Positions 10,160 to 21,684 are shown, counted from the first letter of the stretch. The stretch is DNA of 64,000 nt from Selaginella moellendorffii (GCF_000143415.4 NW_003314284.1:356046-420045); one strand, 5' to 3'. Made by a program: numbers and translations. The notes: generated from the letters alone by a model not told the origin.

Positions 10160-11510
10160 GATTGTAAAAACAAAAGGATTTTGAGGAAGGAGGTGGCCTT
10201 AGCGTATGGTGTTTTGAACTTTAATTCCAATGCTATGTGGTGATGTGCATCTTAATAAAGCCACATAAAGTTGCCTATGAGTGAAAACTGGATGGGGCAA
10301 GTAAACTCCAACTCAGTCAAATGTGGCAGTTGGAGATTGTTAAGCAGTAACCTAAATGGGTTGGAAATTCTCTTCTGGATATTTTGAACGGAATTTCTAT
10401 ATTTCATGGTATTAGTGTGATACGTGGGATAAAAACTCTTGTCCCTTGAAATTGCCCCATCATAATTTCACAGTCTAAAACATTTGGTAGTGCATTTTTC
10501 AAGATGAAACATGTGCCATTGCATAGTCCTGCTGATAGAGACATATTCCTTAGGAGGATAAGAATAACATCTTGTTTGAGAGAGAGTTTATGTGGTGGAA
10601 GACCAGAAGGTGTGATAGAATTTAGGAATTCTATTGGAAAATTTTCAAAATGTTCAGTGTCAACAAAATCAACACTTTTGTAAATATATATATCACCTTG
10701 TAATCTAGAGACAATAGTGTTATTGATTGCAAATGTGTCATCGTTAAGTGGGGTAAATATGACTTGATTGGCTGCAATACAAGGGTTTGAAATATCAAGT
10801 ACTGAAAGGTAGACAAAATCAATAATAGCTGAATAAATTAGTTGTGTATGAGGTAATAAAATGGAGTTAGAAGGTAAAAATGGTAAATTTGAGAATTTTC
10901 ACCATTTCTGACTTTGAGAAGCCATTCAGCCCATCATTTATCACTTTCAACAAGTCACATCTTTGTTTTTAAAGATAAATTTTTAAATAATCTCTATAAT
11001 TTATTCATTCTTATAGAACTTGAAACAATTTATGCCCTATGTTCATATGGAATGACTGGAAGTGTCTGTCTAAAGTCCCCGCTAATAATAACAATTATGC
11101 CACCAAAAGGTAATGATGTATTTTTAGGTCTCACAACACTCGATCAACAATAATGAATGCATGAGTGTGAACCATACTTATTTCATCCCATAATAATACG
11201 TTAATAGTTTTGATTCTTATACCTGCTTCACTATTAGCAATTATAGTAGAAGTTGATGTTTCATTTATTGGAACAGAAAGTTTAAAAGTAGTGTGTGAAG
11301 TTTGGCCATTATAAAGTAAAGTACTTGCAATTTCTATTCAAGCCATGCTAATAACATTTATTTTTTTCAGTTGTAAAATATTTATAAGAGTGTTAAGAAG
11401 AAATGTTTTACCAGTACTACCAGGGCCATCAATAAAAATGTATCAATTATGCTTAGTTGGGTGATCAATAATATTAAGAATATCATTAAAACTATTTAAT
11501 TATTCTTGAT
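10160..11510 (-). pseudogene. Pif1-type helicase portion of the Helitron protein, broken
   Basis: Reading the minus strand across stops, Walker A appears as FIDGPGSTGKTFLL (about 11390-11435), Walker B as LLWDEISMVHTHAF (about 11160-11205), then TRVFIPRITLIP (about 10425-10460) and the late motif VGVYLPHPVFTHRQLYVALL (about 10245-10311). In intact families this SF1 helicase unwinds DNA during rolling-circle transposition. In-frame stops beside the late motif show it is not functional. Confidence 0.8.
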
Positions 11511-12344
11511 TAAATCAAGGAATATTTTCTTTAACATTTTGATATATTTGTGTTGAGTTGACATGATTTTCATCATCAAAATTTTCAGACAGGAAAGATA
11601 GATGGTAATTTTGATTAATTTTGCCATGTATTTTCATTTTAATATTTATATCATATAAAGCATGTTCATAATGAAAAATTAGATTTGTTTGTATGAAATC
11701 CTTAGAGAGGAAATCTTTAAATTTACCCCATAAAAAGTAAGGCTCTTTTGGAGTGCAAAAGATACAAAGTAATATAAATAATTGTCTTAATTGTGATAGC
11801 ATTCTAAAAAAGTAAACATCTTCTAAACATTTCTCCCATTTGATATTATCAGTTATAAGCTATGACATTTGAAATATGTCATAATAAATATTGTTAACTA
11901 TCTTGAGATCTTTGAAAGACATAACACCTTTTTTATGGAGTAAAATAAGACATAAATAATATAGTTCAATATTGGATGGCAACACAAAATATATTTGGAG
12001 AATGATATTTCTTGTATGTCGAATTTGCTAATTATGAGTATGAGGGTTAAATATATAATATAAAGGGCTTTCAAAATATATATAATGTCTAGCATTTGGG
12101 TCATTTATATTTAATTTAAACCATTTTGTCAACATTGTATCATTTTGAGTAGCTCTTGAAATGCTATTTGTTCAGAACCTTTTATAAAATAGATGTTTTG
12201 AAATTTTGAAAAATGGATAGGAAGACAGATTATAGGGGTCGAACAACCATGCACTTTAAATTTAAAAAGTCTCCATATTGCTTCTGGAACAGATACATAA
12301 CGTGTATTTAAAAAGTTGAGATTTTGTCCCAATTTAAAATATTA

Positions 12345-13202
12345 TTAAGTTGTTGGGTTGATTTCAATTGTAGCACAATCATAACCTTTATAGACATATT
12401 GAAATAAATATTTAATACTTTTTATAGTCACAAAAATTTCAATATTAATATGAGTATTATATTTTTTATAAAGGTCTTTATTATAAGGCACTACCCAAAA
12501 ATTATCAATATAGCACCCATTGTTTATAAATGTGAGGCCATTATCAATTCTATAATAATCTGGATATCTATAAACACTAAAAGTAGTTTTATAATTAAAT
12601 TTGTTTGGATAACCTTTTGAGCAAGTGTCATTTTCCATGCAAGGACTATTAGGGTATAGAGGCCCACATAGACCATGTATCATATAAGAAGTAATTATTT
12701 TAGAAATTTCAGATTCATTTTGAGGATCAAGCAATTATGCCATTATCTATTGATTAATAGCACCACAGTTTTTAATCTTATTTTCATGAGATAAAATTCC
12801 TAGAAAGTGACAATATGGAAAGCCTCTCTTTCGAAATTCAATTAGATATATAAAAGCAATATAGTTTCCAAAAATATGCTTTTTAATAATATCATTCAAA
12901 AATTCTTTAAGCTTGATATGAAATACTTTAGAAACCAAGTCTGGACGATCTTCAAGGCCTTCATCTGGATTTAAGTTTTTAGAAATTTCTGGCCATTTAG
13001 GATTGCATGTAAAAGTAATAAAAAGATATGGCTTTAAAAAATGAGTAACTATAACCATTGCATTTTGATAATTTTGTTGCATTGCTCTAGGGCCATCCCC
13101 AAAACTTGAAGGTAAAATAAAAATCTTGCCTAGATTTATATTTTCATTAGTAACATGGTTTGCAACATAATCCATAAGACCAGTATACATTTCAACTCGC
13201 AA
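12345..13202 (-). pseudogene. Helitron Rep (HUH nuclease-like) region, broken
   Basis: Two open blocks (12747-13202 and 12345-12734) keep Rep-region motifs: LPSSFGDGPRAMQQNYQNAM, then PYLFITFTCNPKWPEI, and the nuclease signature as GFPYCHFLGIL. Intact Helitrons have two histidines (H-U-H) there; the first is tyrosine here. The downstream block keeps MIHGLCGP, CSKGYP and FQYVYKGYD, which follow the nuclease in this family. The missing histidine and the stop between the blocks argue against activity. Confidence 0.8.
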
Positions 13203-13599
13203 TTGTTTCTAATGAATGCGATAGTAATTTAAATTATTTCTTTCAACTTTTACATAAGCATCAACTATATATTATTGTGTGAGTTTTCCTGCATGTAAAA
13301 TTTGATCAAAACCAAAGTGTATTGTGTCTTTTATAGATAAAAAGTATGCATAATATTGGAGTAATGTAATTCAACATCCAGAATTAAAAATATTTTTGTG
13401 CCAGCATTTGTCACCAAAAGGAAATATTAATGGGTAAACTATTGGATCACAATTATAATCAAATATTGAGATACATTTAGAATTGCTTACAGTTGGATAT
13501 ATACATTTCATGATTATATGGCAGTTCTCCATCATCATTAACAAACACAACAGCAACATCATTTATCCATGGAGCATTATAGCATCATGGATCAGTTCC

Positions 13600-14356
13600 T
13601 TCAGTTTTTAATAACATGTAAACATTTAAGTAAGTTTGTCTCACAGCATGAATTAAAAGGGTTTTGCTTTCTTATATCTATAGCTTCTAAAGTATCAAGC
13701 ATATAAAATTGTCCATAAGTTTGATATTGACTTTCAGAAGGATGTGTTGATACAATATTATGATATATTTGACCATGGATTTTAAAGCAATAAGGACTAT
13801 GACCTTTTACAATATCAATATTAGAAGACATAGATGCAAAAGCAAAGAGCACTATTGTAGTGTTTAATATTTGTTCTAAAATTAGAGTTCTTATTTTGCT
13901 TATAAAGTGAAAGTAAATCAAATGGTAAAGATGAAATTTGAGGTAATATTCTGGCAACACATTGAAGAGTTTTCATCTTTAAAATGCAATGCATTACAAA
14001 AAGTACAAACAAACGATAAACTACTAATATTAAAATTTATAATGTTAAAATCATTATAAATGCTATAGTTTGCTAGTGTTATTCATGGGTGGGAGTGGTG
14101 GATCTAATATTGTTTGATATATGTAATCGTTATAATGACATGCATGAAAGGTTCCAGATGCTTCTGACTGTCCAACTGATTGGTGTATATAGTCATTATC
14201 ATGATTAATATTTTGGTGTATAGAATCATTATTATGATTATTTTGAACAGCTATAGTATGTGTATCATGATCAATCATAGTTTCAGAGGCATCTAAATCT
14301 CCATTAGATTGTTTATTATGTCGTATGGCTCTCAAAAGATGGCAGAGGCAAGGCAT
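13600..14356 (-). pseudogene. Helitron protein N-terminal region, broken
   Basis: Fragments in two frames read as HYNSALCF, GQIYHN, TYGQFYMLDT and similar. These occur in this order in Helitron proteins before the Rep domain (YNSALAF..GQIYHRIG..QLYIYDTE). The first 97 codons (14063-14356) are Asn/His-rich and not recognisable. The shift between overlapping frames near 13830-13960 indicates a frameshift. Confidence 0.65.
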
Positions 14357-14385
14357 TTTCAGTCAATTTGATTATAGATTTGAAG

Positions 14386-14387
<2 letters not shown>

Positions 14388-14457
<70 letters not shown>
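14388..14457. repeat. (TA)n microsatellite right of the Helitron
   Basis: About 70 bp of TA dinucleotides, bordering the 5' side of the minus-strand Helitron. Confidence 0.9.
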
Positions 14458-14460
<3 letters not shown>

Positions 14461-15912
14461 TTGAGTTTGTATAGAAGTTTATGCAGTTGGATATATATAA
14501 AATTCACAACTATGTAATGATCTGAAAGGAAAATATTAGGCTTTTGTGAAGCACACTCAAGAACAACAAAATAACTCCAATATTGTGTTTACCAATCTCT
14601 GCCTCATAATCCACAGCTTTGCAATTTTGAGCTGCTGCCCCAAGTGTTGCTCCTATGCTAGCATCAGGTTACCTGGCACAGCATCCCAGACACCTGAGAA
14701 AGCCCATAAGCATGCATTGTTGAAACCGGCCCTCAGAATCTCGGAAACTGGAACTAAATTTTAGATTTGACAGAAGCAATATTGGACGGAAAAAAAATCT
14801 CATCATAGAATACAAAGATATTCAAACTTACAACTTACCTCGATCTAAAAACAAAGCTAAACCAGGCAATGCTTGCAATGGCACCTTTTCCTTCTCCTTC
14901 TCTTTCGAGAGAACTTGGACATCAGTGCTGTGTCGGGTTTCCAAAACTTCAGGAGCAGCGTTGGCTGGCGCAGCCACTCAACAGCCCTACATCAACTCGA
15001 AACACCTAGTTCCTACAAATGGAGTTGATCCCGAGCATGTGCTAAAACAACAATCCCTCACTAGGCCCAGCAGCAAGGGATTCCTCAAGAGAATCTGGGG
15101 ATGAAGAGGGAGTGTCCTTGATAATTGCTTTCCTATAGGCCAAAGCTATAGAGCTCTTGAGGCAGTGGCGAACACGGATCAAAGCTTTGTTGAGTTGGAG
15201 ATGAGCCAATTTGCCTCTCATAGTCCTGAGTTGATCCCAAGAGGAACCTAGATTGTGTGCCCGCCTACCATTCTACTCGCCCTTGTTACCTCCTCTAGGA
15301 GCTTAGAGCGGGGTTCCATGCTCCACCCTAGGGGGAAAATTTCCAAGGGAAAATTTCCAGGGGGGAGAAATAAAACCTTGGGTTCCATGCCCCCCCCCCC
15401 CTTCTGGTGACATGGCACCAAAAATGGGGGGGAAGGGGGGAACCTGGTGTCCCCACCGTAAATTTCTCCTGAAGCTTGGAACCCAGTAAAATACTAAAAT
15501 AAAATAATGCCATGTGGCTAAATTGCCATATCATCTAAAAATTTGACCTGCCCTAATTTTGCCACGTGTGAACATATGAGTTCTTGGAGGGTTTTGGGGG
15601 GGATTTTTGCAGTGATTTGAGAACGCAGTCTGTAGGAAATGGAGAATCGCTCACCCTCACCTCATCCATGGTCGTAATTTAGCTCTTATTCTAACTCATC
15701 AATAGCTCAAACTCATGTAAGTATGAAATTTTGTAGGTCTAGAATTTTGCTTGTTGTTTTTAATGTCCAGGGGAGAAGAAGGCTCTTCTTTTAGTGCTAG
15801 CATAGAATCTATGCCAAATGTAGTTATGATCCAGTACTTTTCATTTTCTCTTTGGTTTTTTTCCTTTGTTTATAAAATTTTGCAATGGTAGTTAGCCTAG
15901 CATTCCTTCATT
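14458..15912. other. Spacer without recognisable genes; possible short inverted-repeat element at 15304-15490
   Basis: I recognise no gene here. Between about 15304 and 15490 GGGTTCCATG recurs in direct and inverted form with runs of C and G (GGGGTTCCATGC at the left, TTGGAACCCAG at the right). This could be a decayed miniature inverted-repeat element; I could not define clean ends or a target duplication. Confidence 0.35.
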
Positions 15913-16575
15913 TGTTGTTACCGGTTTACTATTTACATTCCAGCGCAAGCACCTAGCGGCGATACTGATAATTGCCAGCAGCACTTGAGCATCATCATAG
16001 CCTCTTTGGTTCTTCCTTGCAAGAGCCTGACGTAACCATCTCTAGAATAGGTAATAGTTTTTTTTGGTCCGTTTGTTGCTGCCGGTTTACTGTTTACATT
16101 CCATTGCGAGCACCTAGCCTCGATACTAATAATCGCCGGCAGCACTTGAGCATCGTCACGGCCTTATTGGTTCTTCCCTGTGAGAGCTTGACATAAACCC
16201 TCTCTAGAATAGGTAATAGTTTTTTTTTTGTTCGTTTGTTGCTGCCGATTTACTGTTTACATTCCAGCGTGAGCACCTAGCCTCGATACTGATAATCGGC
16301 GGCAGCGCTTGAGCATCATCACGGCCTCTTTGGTTCTTCCTTGCAAGACCTCAACGTAAACCATCTCTAGAATAGGTAACAGTTTTTTTTTGGTCCGTTT
16401 GTTGCTGCCGATTTACTGTTTACATTCTAGCACGAGCACTTAGCCTTGATACTAATAATTGCCAGCAGCATTTGAGCATCATCACAGCCTCTTTGGTTTG
16501 AAGGCCTCTACTCGAGATCAACATAAACCATTGCTAGAATAGGTAACAGTTTTTTTTGTTTACATTCCAGCGTGA
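15913..16575 (+). repeat. Tandem repeat, period about 162 bp, four copies plus a partial fifth
   Basis: Each unit contains GTTTACATTCCAGCG, GAGCACCTAGCCTCGATACT, GGCAGCACTTGAGCATCATC, CTCTTTGGTTCTTCC and TCTCTAGAATAGGTAA followed by a T run. The GATACT landmark recurs at about 15961, 16122, 16284 and 16447. The fourth unit differs at its end and the fifth stops near 16575. It could be a satellite seed or part of the neighbouring transposon; no coding frame persists through it. Confidence 0.9.
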
Positions 16576-16660
16576 GTAAAGAGCAACATGCAGCAAAGAG
16601 GATCAACACCAAAACATTTAGTTTTTGTCACTCTTAAGTAAATAAAGTATAATAGTATTG

Positions 16661-17980
16661 TCACTCTAAGCTCTCAATAAACCTTTCCACTGTATCTCTC
16701 AATGCTATGCCATCTTTAGCTGAACGAAGAGACCTTTGTGGAAGGTAGCTTGCATCATGGTTAAATTTGTCAGGGTCAAAATCTTCCATGAACCTATCAT
16801 TCCGTGTGATTATTAAGTTATGTAGCACGAAACAAGCCATGATGTTATTCGCAAGGATGCTTAGATGACCTTTGAATCCTTTCCAAGCTAGCAATTTCCA
16901 TTGCCTCTTTAAAATTCCAAAAGATCGCTCGACAACAATCCTCATAAAAGAATGAAAGAAATTGTACTGCTCTTTGGCATAAAACCTATTTGGATATGGG
17001 ACCAAAACTGGTAAAGCACAGTTATATCCTCCATCAGTAATGATATACTATAGAATGTCCCCAAACTCTGTGTGGTACACTAGACCATATAAATGCTTCT
17101 TCTCAATCCAAGCCTTTTTCAAACCACTAGAATTCCAAATTCGTCTATCTAGAACACTACTTGCTATCCCTATTATTATGTCAAGAAATGAAGTCTTACT
17201 ATCTACTATGGTTTGAACTACCATCGAGTAGTACTTTTTTGCCCCAACATACCAATCCATTGCATCCTTTGATCTTGAGAGCTTGATTGCAATGTGAGTG
17301 CAATCCATTGCACCACAACAGTTTGGGAATCCATGCAATATCTAAAATCCAATTATAACTTATTTCATTCCCTCCTCATCCGGCCAATGGATCATTAGTC
17401 CTTCATGCTCAAGCAATGCATACTTGAAATGGTGTAGACAGGCTTGGGCAGTGCATGAAGCCACTCCAAATGCATCACCAATTGTTCACCATATATCCCC
17501 ATGCCAAACATTTCAAAGTAATAGCTACTTGCTTTGAAACAGGCAAGTGCCGCTCTGGTATTTCTACCAAACCTGGAGGAGGCCTCTTAACCAATTTTGG
17601 AGCAAGTTCATCACAAAGAAAAGTGAATATAGATATTAAAACCCGAAAAACTTCTCTAAATCTTTATGGATCTATATGGAGAACTTCAAACTTTGTTTGA
17701 TACCACCAATGTAGACTTCTTGACTTGATGTAGTACACATTGATCGATAGCCCTTTTTAGTGATCACTCTCTCAACAAATGAAGATGTAGCAAGATATGG
17801 CATAAAAAGCACTATAGCAATCGCTTCCTCCACCATTCGAATGAACAAAAGTTTTCTTGAAACTGGAACTAAAATCATGTCCTCTTTCTCTAGAAAGAAC
17901 AACTCTACCAAATTTAAATACTTCATCACAATCCTTACAACATGGGAAATGATTGCCAAGGAAGAATGCAAAGCAGCCAT
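16661..17980 (-). pseudogene. PIF/Harbinger (HARBI1-like) transposase, interrupted by stop codons
   Basis: The DDE transposase domain is readable on the minus strand. HGFPNCCGAMDCTHI supplies the first Asp (about 17295-17335), ITDGGY the second (about 17030-17045), and VERSFGILKRQWKLLAWKGF the Glu (about 16880-16925). The catalytic triad is retained, but an in-frame TAG at 17048-17050 separates the first Asp from the rest, and two more stops precede the domain near 17340-17375. An N-terminal block (17672-17980) is in another frame; these proteins usually have introns there. HARBI1-like proteins cut DNA at TWA targets with a separate Myb-like partner, which I do not see nearby. Terminal inverted repeats were not found. 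Confidence 0.8.
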
Positions 17981-17989
17981 GGAGCCCTA

Positions 17990-19467
17990 AGAGTGCATGG
18001 CATAATAACTATCATCACACCCTCTTCCCTTCCCGGCCACACGTGCATCCCGCCCATTGGCTGCCACAACATTGAGCCGATATTCCTGCTAACCATGGCC
18101 ACTGGCCTTAGCCTGGGGCTAGGGTGGCCTCCCTTTCTTGAGAACCATGGCTTCCGAGGCTGCCCCACGCCCATGATCGAACAGCTGTGGGGGTCTGGGC
18201 CCTTCATTCTTATTATTATAGATATTTATATATGAATGCTTTCATTTATTATTTCTTTGTTGCCATGTGGTATTAATCATCCACATATATTTCTTCTTAG
18301 GGATCTCAATCCCTCTACGGTTTGGAGTTGTAGGCATGCAAGATTCTAGCCCTTGTTTTTCATCTTCATCGCCACTTAGTCATAGTATAAGTGCTGGAGT
18401 TCCCTTGAATCTCATCTGTTCTATCAACGCTGCTGCAGTTTAGGAAACACCAAATTCCCAGTCCCCCACACTGGAATTCTCATCTCCTGAGTCAAGGCAG
18501 AGTTGCTTTCCCAACGGACACTTGTCTTGCCTTCCCAGCATGCACAAGCTCCTCAATCTCATCGTGGACTGTGGCCGAATTTCTCCCACTGGGACATTTG
18601 CTCATACTTCATCTGTCCAAGAACGATTGAGATTGAAGACACAGCCGCAACTTCTGGCGTAATGCATGACAAGTGTTCTCTTCCTCTTATGGCAAATGCT
18701 CCTCCATCACCTTCTCACATCGCTTCATCATCTTGTCAATCACCAAATCCCCCACCACACAATTCCATTCATGGATCAGCCCCTGCTGGTAGAGTGCGTG
18801 GTAATGGTGTTGGAGCTGGTGCAGAGCAGGATGTTGGTGAGAGTGCAAATCCTTCAATTCAAACGTCAGTATATGCACTCACGACCCAGTCTCCACCAGC
18901 TTCTCCTGAATTCTGGCACTTACAGAGGAATGACACTTGGCTTCACGACCTGTCTGGGCACCACTGTCAACGGCTACATGGTCCACTGTAGCACCAGTCA
19001 CAGATATGTGCCTCTGGCAACTGCCCCAATAGAAACTACGCAGCCTACGTGATCCGTTGTTGATGGCCTCTACATCCCCTATGGCTGTGGCTACAACAAA
19101 CTCACTCTTACCATGTCTCTCACACTGCCCTCAATTTCATATATGCCACCTTCTAGATGCTCTTCTCCAACAAAAACTAGCGCTCTACTTTTTGCTACAA
19201 CACCTCATACTTTATCCATGTTGGCTCCTGTTTCATTAACCTTCTCAAATACACCACCCTTCCCCATGGCCTCCACTTTACCAGCACTTTTTTCATCAAC
19301 AACTTCAACCCCACCACCTTTTTCATCATCACTCCATTGCCATACTAATAAATTTTTCAGTATAATATTATTATTTTTACTATACGATAGTTTGTTTTTA
19401 TATGTATATATATAACAAGTGCTGGTGTAATACTTTATATGTTTATATACTAATGAAGAATGGGAAG
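17990..19467. other. Spacer with dispersed repeat R2 and unrecognised sequence
   Basis: The part from about 18225 to 18590 is repeat R2 (separate entry). The rest has open frames of up to 162 codons (18503-18991, plus strand) rich in Ser, Pro and His that match nothing I know and show no splice or domain structure. The 3' flank of the PPR gene lies at the right end. Confidence 0.4.
18225..18592 (+). repeat. Dispersed repeat R2, first copy
   Basis: Similar to 26705-27121. Shared stretches include ATGAATGCTTTCA, GTGGTATTAATCATCCA, TTTCTTCTTAGGGATCTCAA, CATCGCCACTTAGTCATAGT, TCCTGAGTCAAGGCAGAG and CAAGCTCCTCAATCTCATCG, ending at GAATTTCTCCCAC. In the second location it is fused to repeat R1. 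Confidence 0.8.
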
Positions 19468-21612
19468 TTACAAGAAAACGAACTGACAGTAACTAGCGGC
19501 ATCGCTTCTATCGATCTCCAGCAAGCTCGAAGTAGCAAGCGCCCCTCTCGCCTTATCAGCATGGACACTGCAAGCACTGAGCAAGCTGACCCAAGCCACG
19601 GCATCCGCCTGGTATGGCATGCTTGTCACCAGCTCCAGCGCTCGATCCAATTGCCCCGCCCGCCCCAGCAAATCCACCAGGCACAAGAAATGCTCCAACA
19701 CGGGCTCCACTCCAAAATCGCCCACCATAGATCGAAACAGCTCCACTCCCTCGCGCAGCATCCCTCCATGGCTGCACGCTGCCAGCAAGCTCACGAAAGT
19801 GCTACTGGCGTCCACCTCGATCCCCTGGAGCTGCATCCTCTGGAGCAGCCACAGCGCCGCACCCCCAATCCCGTTCTGTCCCAGCGCGCAGATCGCCGCG
19901 CTCCACACCGAGCGCCCCAGCGATCGCGTCTGATCCAGCACCGCGACCGCCTCGTCCACGCTGCCGCACCGCCCATACATCTCAATCAAACTCGCCGCCA
20001 CGAGATCGCAGGCATCAAAGCCGCGCTTGGCAATCCTGGCGTGGATCTCGCGCCCCTCCGCGAGAGCTCCAAGCTTCCCGCAGGACTCCAGCACCGCCAT
20101 GTAGCTGTGCTCGTTAGGGACCAGCCCGGAGCTCGGTGACTCCATCGCACCGAAGACACGCAGAGCCTCGCGGCGCTCGTCCTCGTCCTCGCTCCGGGAG
20201 AAGGCCGTCATGAGGGAGTTCCATGCCACCATGTCCTTGACGGGCATACTGTGGAAGAGCCGCTGTGCCTCGCGGACATGCCCGCTCTGGGCATATGCTA
20301 GAACCATGCTGCCCCACGTCGCCGGGCTCCTATCCATCATCCCGTTAAAAATCCGCCTCGCATCTTCAAGATTCCCGCTCTCTGCGTACGCGACGATCAT
20401 CGCGTTGCACGACGAGACGCTCTTCACGCCCAGCGCCGCGAAGAGCTCCTCGGCCTCGCGGATCCGGCCGTTGTGTCCCAGCGCAGAGATCATCGCGTTC
20501 CAGGAGATTGGGTCGTGCTGCGGCATCCTGGCAAAGATCGCCCTCGCGTCGTCCAGGTGCCGGCTCTGCGAGCACGACGAGAGGATCGTCGTCCACGACA
20601 CGACGCAGCGCCCGCCGGGCATCGCGAAGAAGAGATCGAACGCGTGCTGCGAATGCCCGGCCTCGGCAAATGCTGCGATCATCAGGTTCCACGATGTGGT
20701 GTCGTGGACTGGCATCTGATCGAACGCCGACTGGACCTCGCGGAGATTTCTCCCGCGGGAGTACGCGGAGATGAGAGTGTTTCCCGAGATCACGCACCAG
20801 TGAGGCATCCGATCGAAGAACTGGCGCGCCAAGACGATTTGCCCGTTCTGGGAGTATGCCGTGATCATCGCGGTCCAGGAGATGATGGTTCTCTCCTCCA
20901 TGAGATCAAACACGGCTCTAGCGCCTTCCAGATTGCCACACTTTCCGTGGAGATTGATGAGCGCGGTGGCGACCATGCACTCGCGCTCCAGCCCACTCTC
21001 GGCGATCTGGGCGTGGATCATCCGGCCAAACTGGAGCGCGGTCAGCTCGCAGCAAGCGCCCAGCGCATTCACGAATGTGCTCCGATCGGGGCGGCATCCG
21101 TCGTGATTCATGAGCCGGAAGAGATGGAGCGCCGCCTCGAACTGGGCGCTCTGGGCGTAGGCCGAGATCATCGCGTTCCACGACACGGAGCTCCTGTCCA
21201 CCATGGAATCGAAGAGAGCCCGCGATTCCTGGAGGTGGCCGTTCTGCGCGAGCGCCACCAGCATGATCGTGTCGGTGTAGACGTTCCTGACGGCGGCGGC
21301 ATCGATGCTCTTGAAGACCGCGCGGGCATCGTCGACGCAGCCGCAGCTCCCATACATCTGGATGATCGAATTCGCGACGAGGATATCGCGATCGAAGCCG
21401 TGCTTGACGATGTGGGCGTGGACGCGGCGGCCCTCGGCGATGGCGCCGGCGTCGCCGCATCGCCGCAGCAGCGATGCGTAGACGGAGGCATCGGCCAGAG
21501 GCGTCGCCGCCGGAGGAGGAGCTGGAGATTGATGATGATCTTGCGCCTCTGCCTCGGCGATCATCATCCTCTGTGGAGAGAGCCGCCATTTCTTCCGCAA
21601 GCTCAAGCGCAT
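19468..21612 (-). CDS. PLS-class pentatricopeptide repeat protein
   Basis: Intronless, 714 codons from the ATG at 21612. PPR proteins bind organellar RNA, each repeat reading about one base, and act in editing, splicing or stabilisation in chloroplasts or mitochondria. Tandem 31-36-residue repeats run through almost the whole protein (for example the NVYTDTIMLVALAQNGHLQE, SWNAMISAYAQSAQFEAALH and SWTAMITAYSQNGQIVLARQ blocks). It ends with the LLGRAGQLDRALELV..AWVSLLSACSVHAD region typical of an E1-like tail, with no complete E2 or DYW domain, so any editing role would need a partner deaminase. The start was chosen because it lies two bases from a telo-box. An upstream in-frame ATG at 21729 would overlap the divergent PPR gene. 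The target RNA is unknown. Confidence 0.88.
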   Translation of the reverse strand: MRLSLRKKWRLSPQRMMIAEAEAQDHHQSPAPPPAATPLADASVYASLLRRCGDAGAIAEGRRVHAHIVKHGFDRDILVANSIIQMYGSCGCVDDARAVFKSIDAAAVRNVYTDTIMLVALAQNGHLQESRALFDSMVDRSSVSWNAMISAYAQSAQFEAALHLFRLMNHDGCRPDRSTFVNALGACCELTALQFGRMIHAQIAESGLERECMVATALINLHGKCGNLEGARAVFDLMEERTIISWTAMITAYSQNGQIVLARQFFDRMPHWCVISGNTLISAYSRGRNLREVQSAFDQMPVHDTTSWNLMIAAFAEAGHSQHAFDLFFAMPGGRCVVSWTTILSSCSQSRHLDDARAIFARMPQHDPISWNAMISALGHNGRIREAEELFAALGVKSVSSCNAMIVAYAESGNLEDARRIFNGMMDRSPATWGSMVLAYAQSGHVREAQRLFHSMPVKDMVAWNSLMTAFSRSEDEDERREALRVFGAMESPSSGLVPNEHSYMAVLESCGKLGALAEGREIHARIAKRGFDACDLVAASLIEMYGRCGSVDEAVAVLDQTRSLGRSVWSAAICALGQNGIGGAALWLLQRMQLQGIEVDASSTFVSLLAACSHGGMLREGVELFRSMVGDFGVEPVLEHFLCLVDLLGRAGQLDRALELVTSMPYQADAVAWVSLLSACSVHADKARGALATSSLLEIDRSDAASYCQFVFL

Positions 21613-21684
21613 AAACCCTAGATCCTCCCATTTCTTTCTTCTTCTTGTTCTATGATCGAGATCTTCCTCTCGTTTGCGTGATCT
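21613..21684. promoter_or_regulatory. 72-bp divergent promoter between two PPR genes
   Basis: The start codons of the minus-strand and plus-strand PPR genes are 72 bp apart. The interval has a telo-box (AAACCCTA at about 21614) and a pyrimidine-rich stretch, with no obvious TATA box. The 5' leaders of the two transcripts may overlap. Confidence 0.6.

Larger units (their letters stand above)
10089..14390 (-). mobile_element. Helitron rolling-circle transposon, decayed
   Basis: The minus strand carries remnants, in order, of an N-terminal region, the Helitron-like N domain, the Rep domain and a Pif1-type helicase. It is AT-rich (codon use unlike the flanking genes) and broken by many stops. 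TA microsatellites lie on both sides, in keeping with the known Helitron preference for AT targets. The helicase C-terminal motif INIVYKEV lies just before the left end. A small hairpin (CCCAGCA-TT-TGCTAGG with one mismatch, 10097-10113) followed by CTTG|T at 10089-10092 is a candidate degenerate CTRR terminus. The 5' TC end near 14360-14390 is not fixed. Confidence 0.8.

Noticed and set aside
20473-21631. Long open frames opposite and overlapping the minus-strand PPR gene (up to 382 codons)
   Set aside because: Shadow frames of GC-rich PPR codons; the PPR frame has clear repeats and the others have Arg/Asp-rich random composition.
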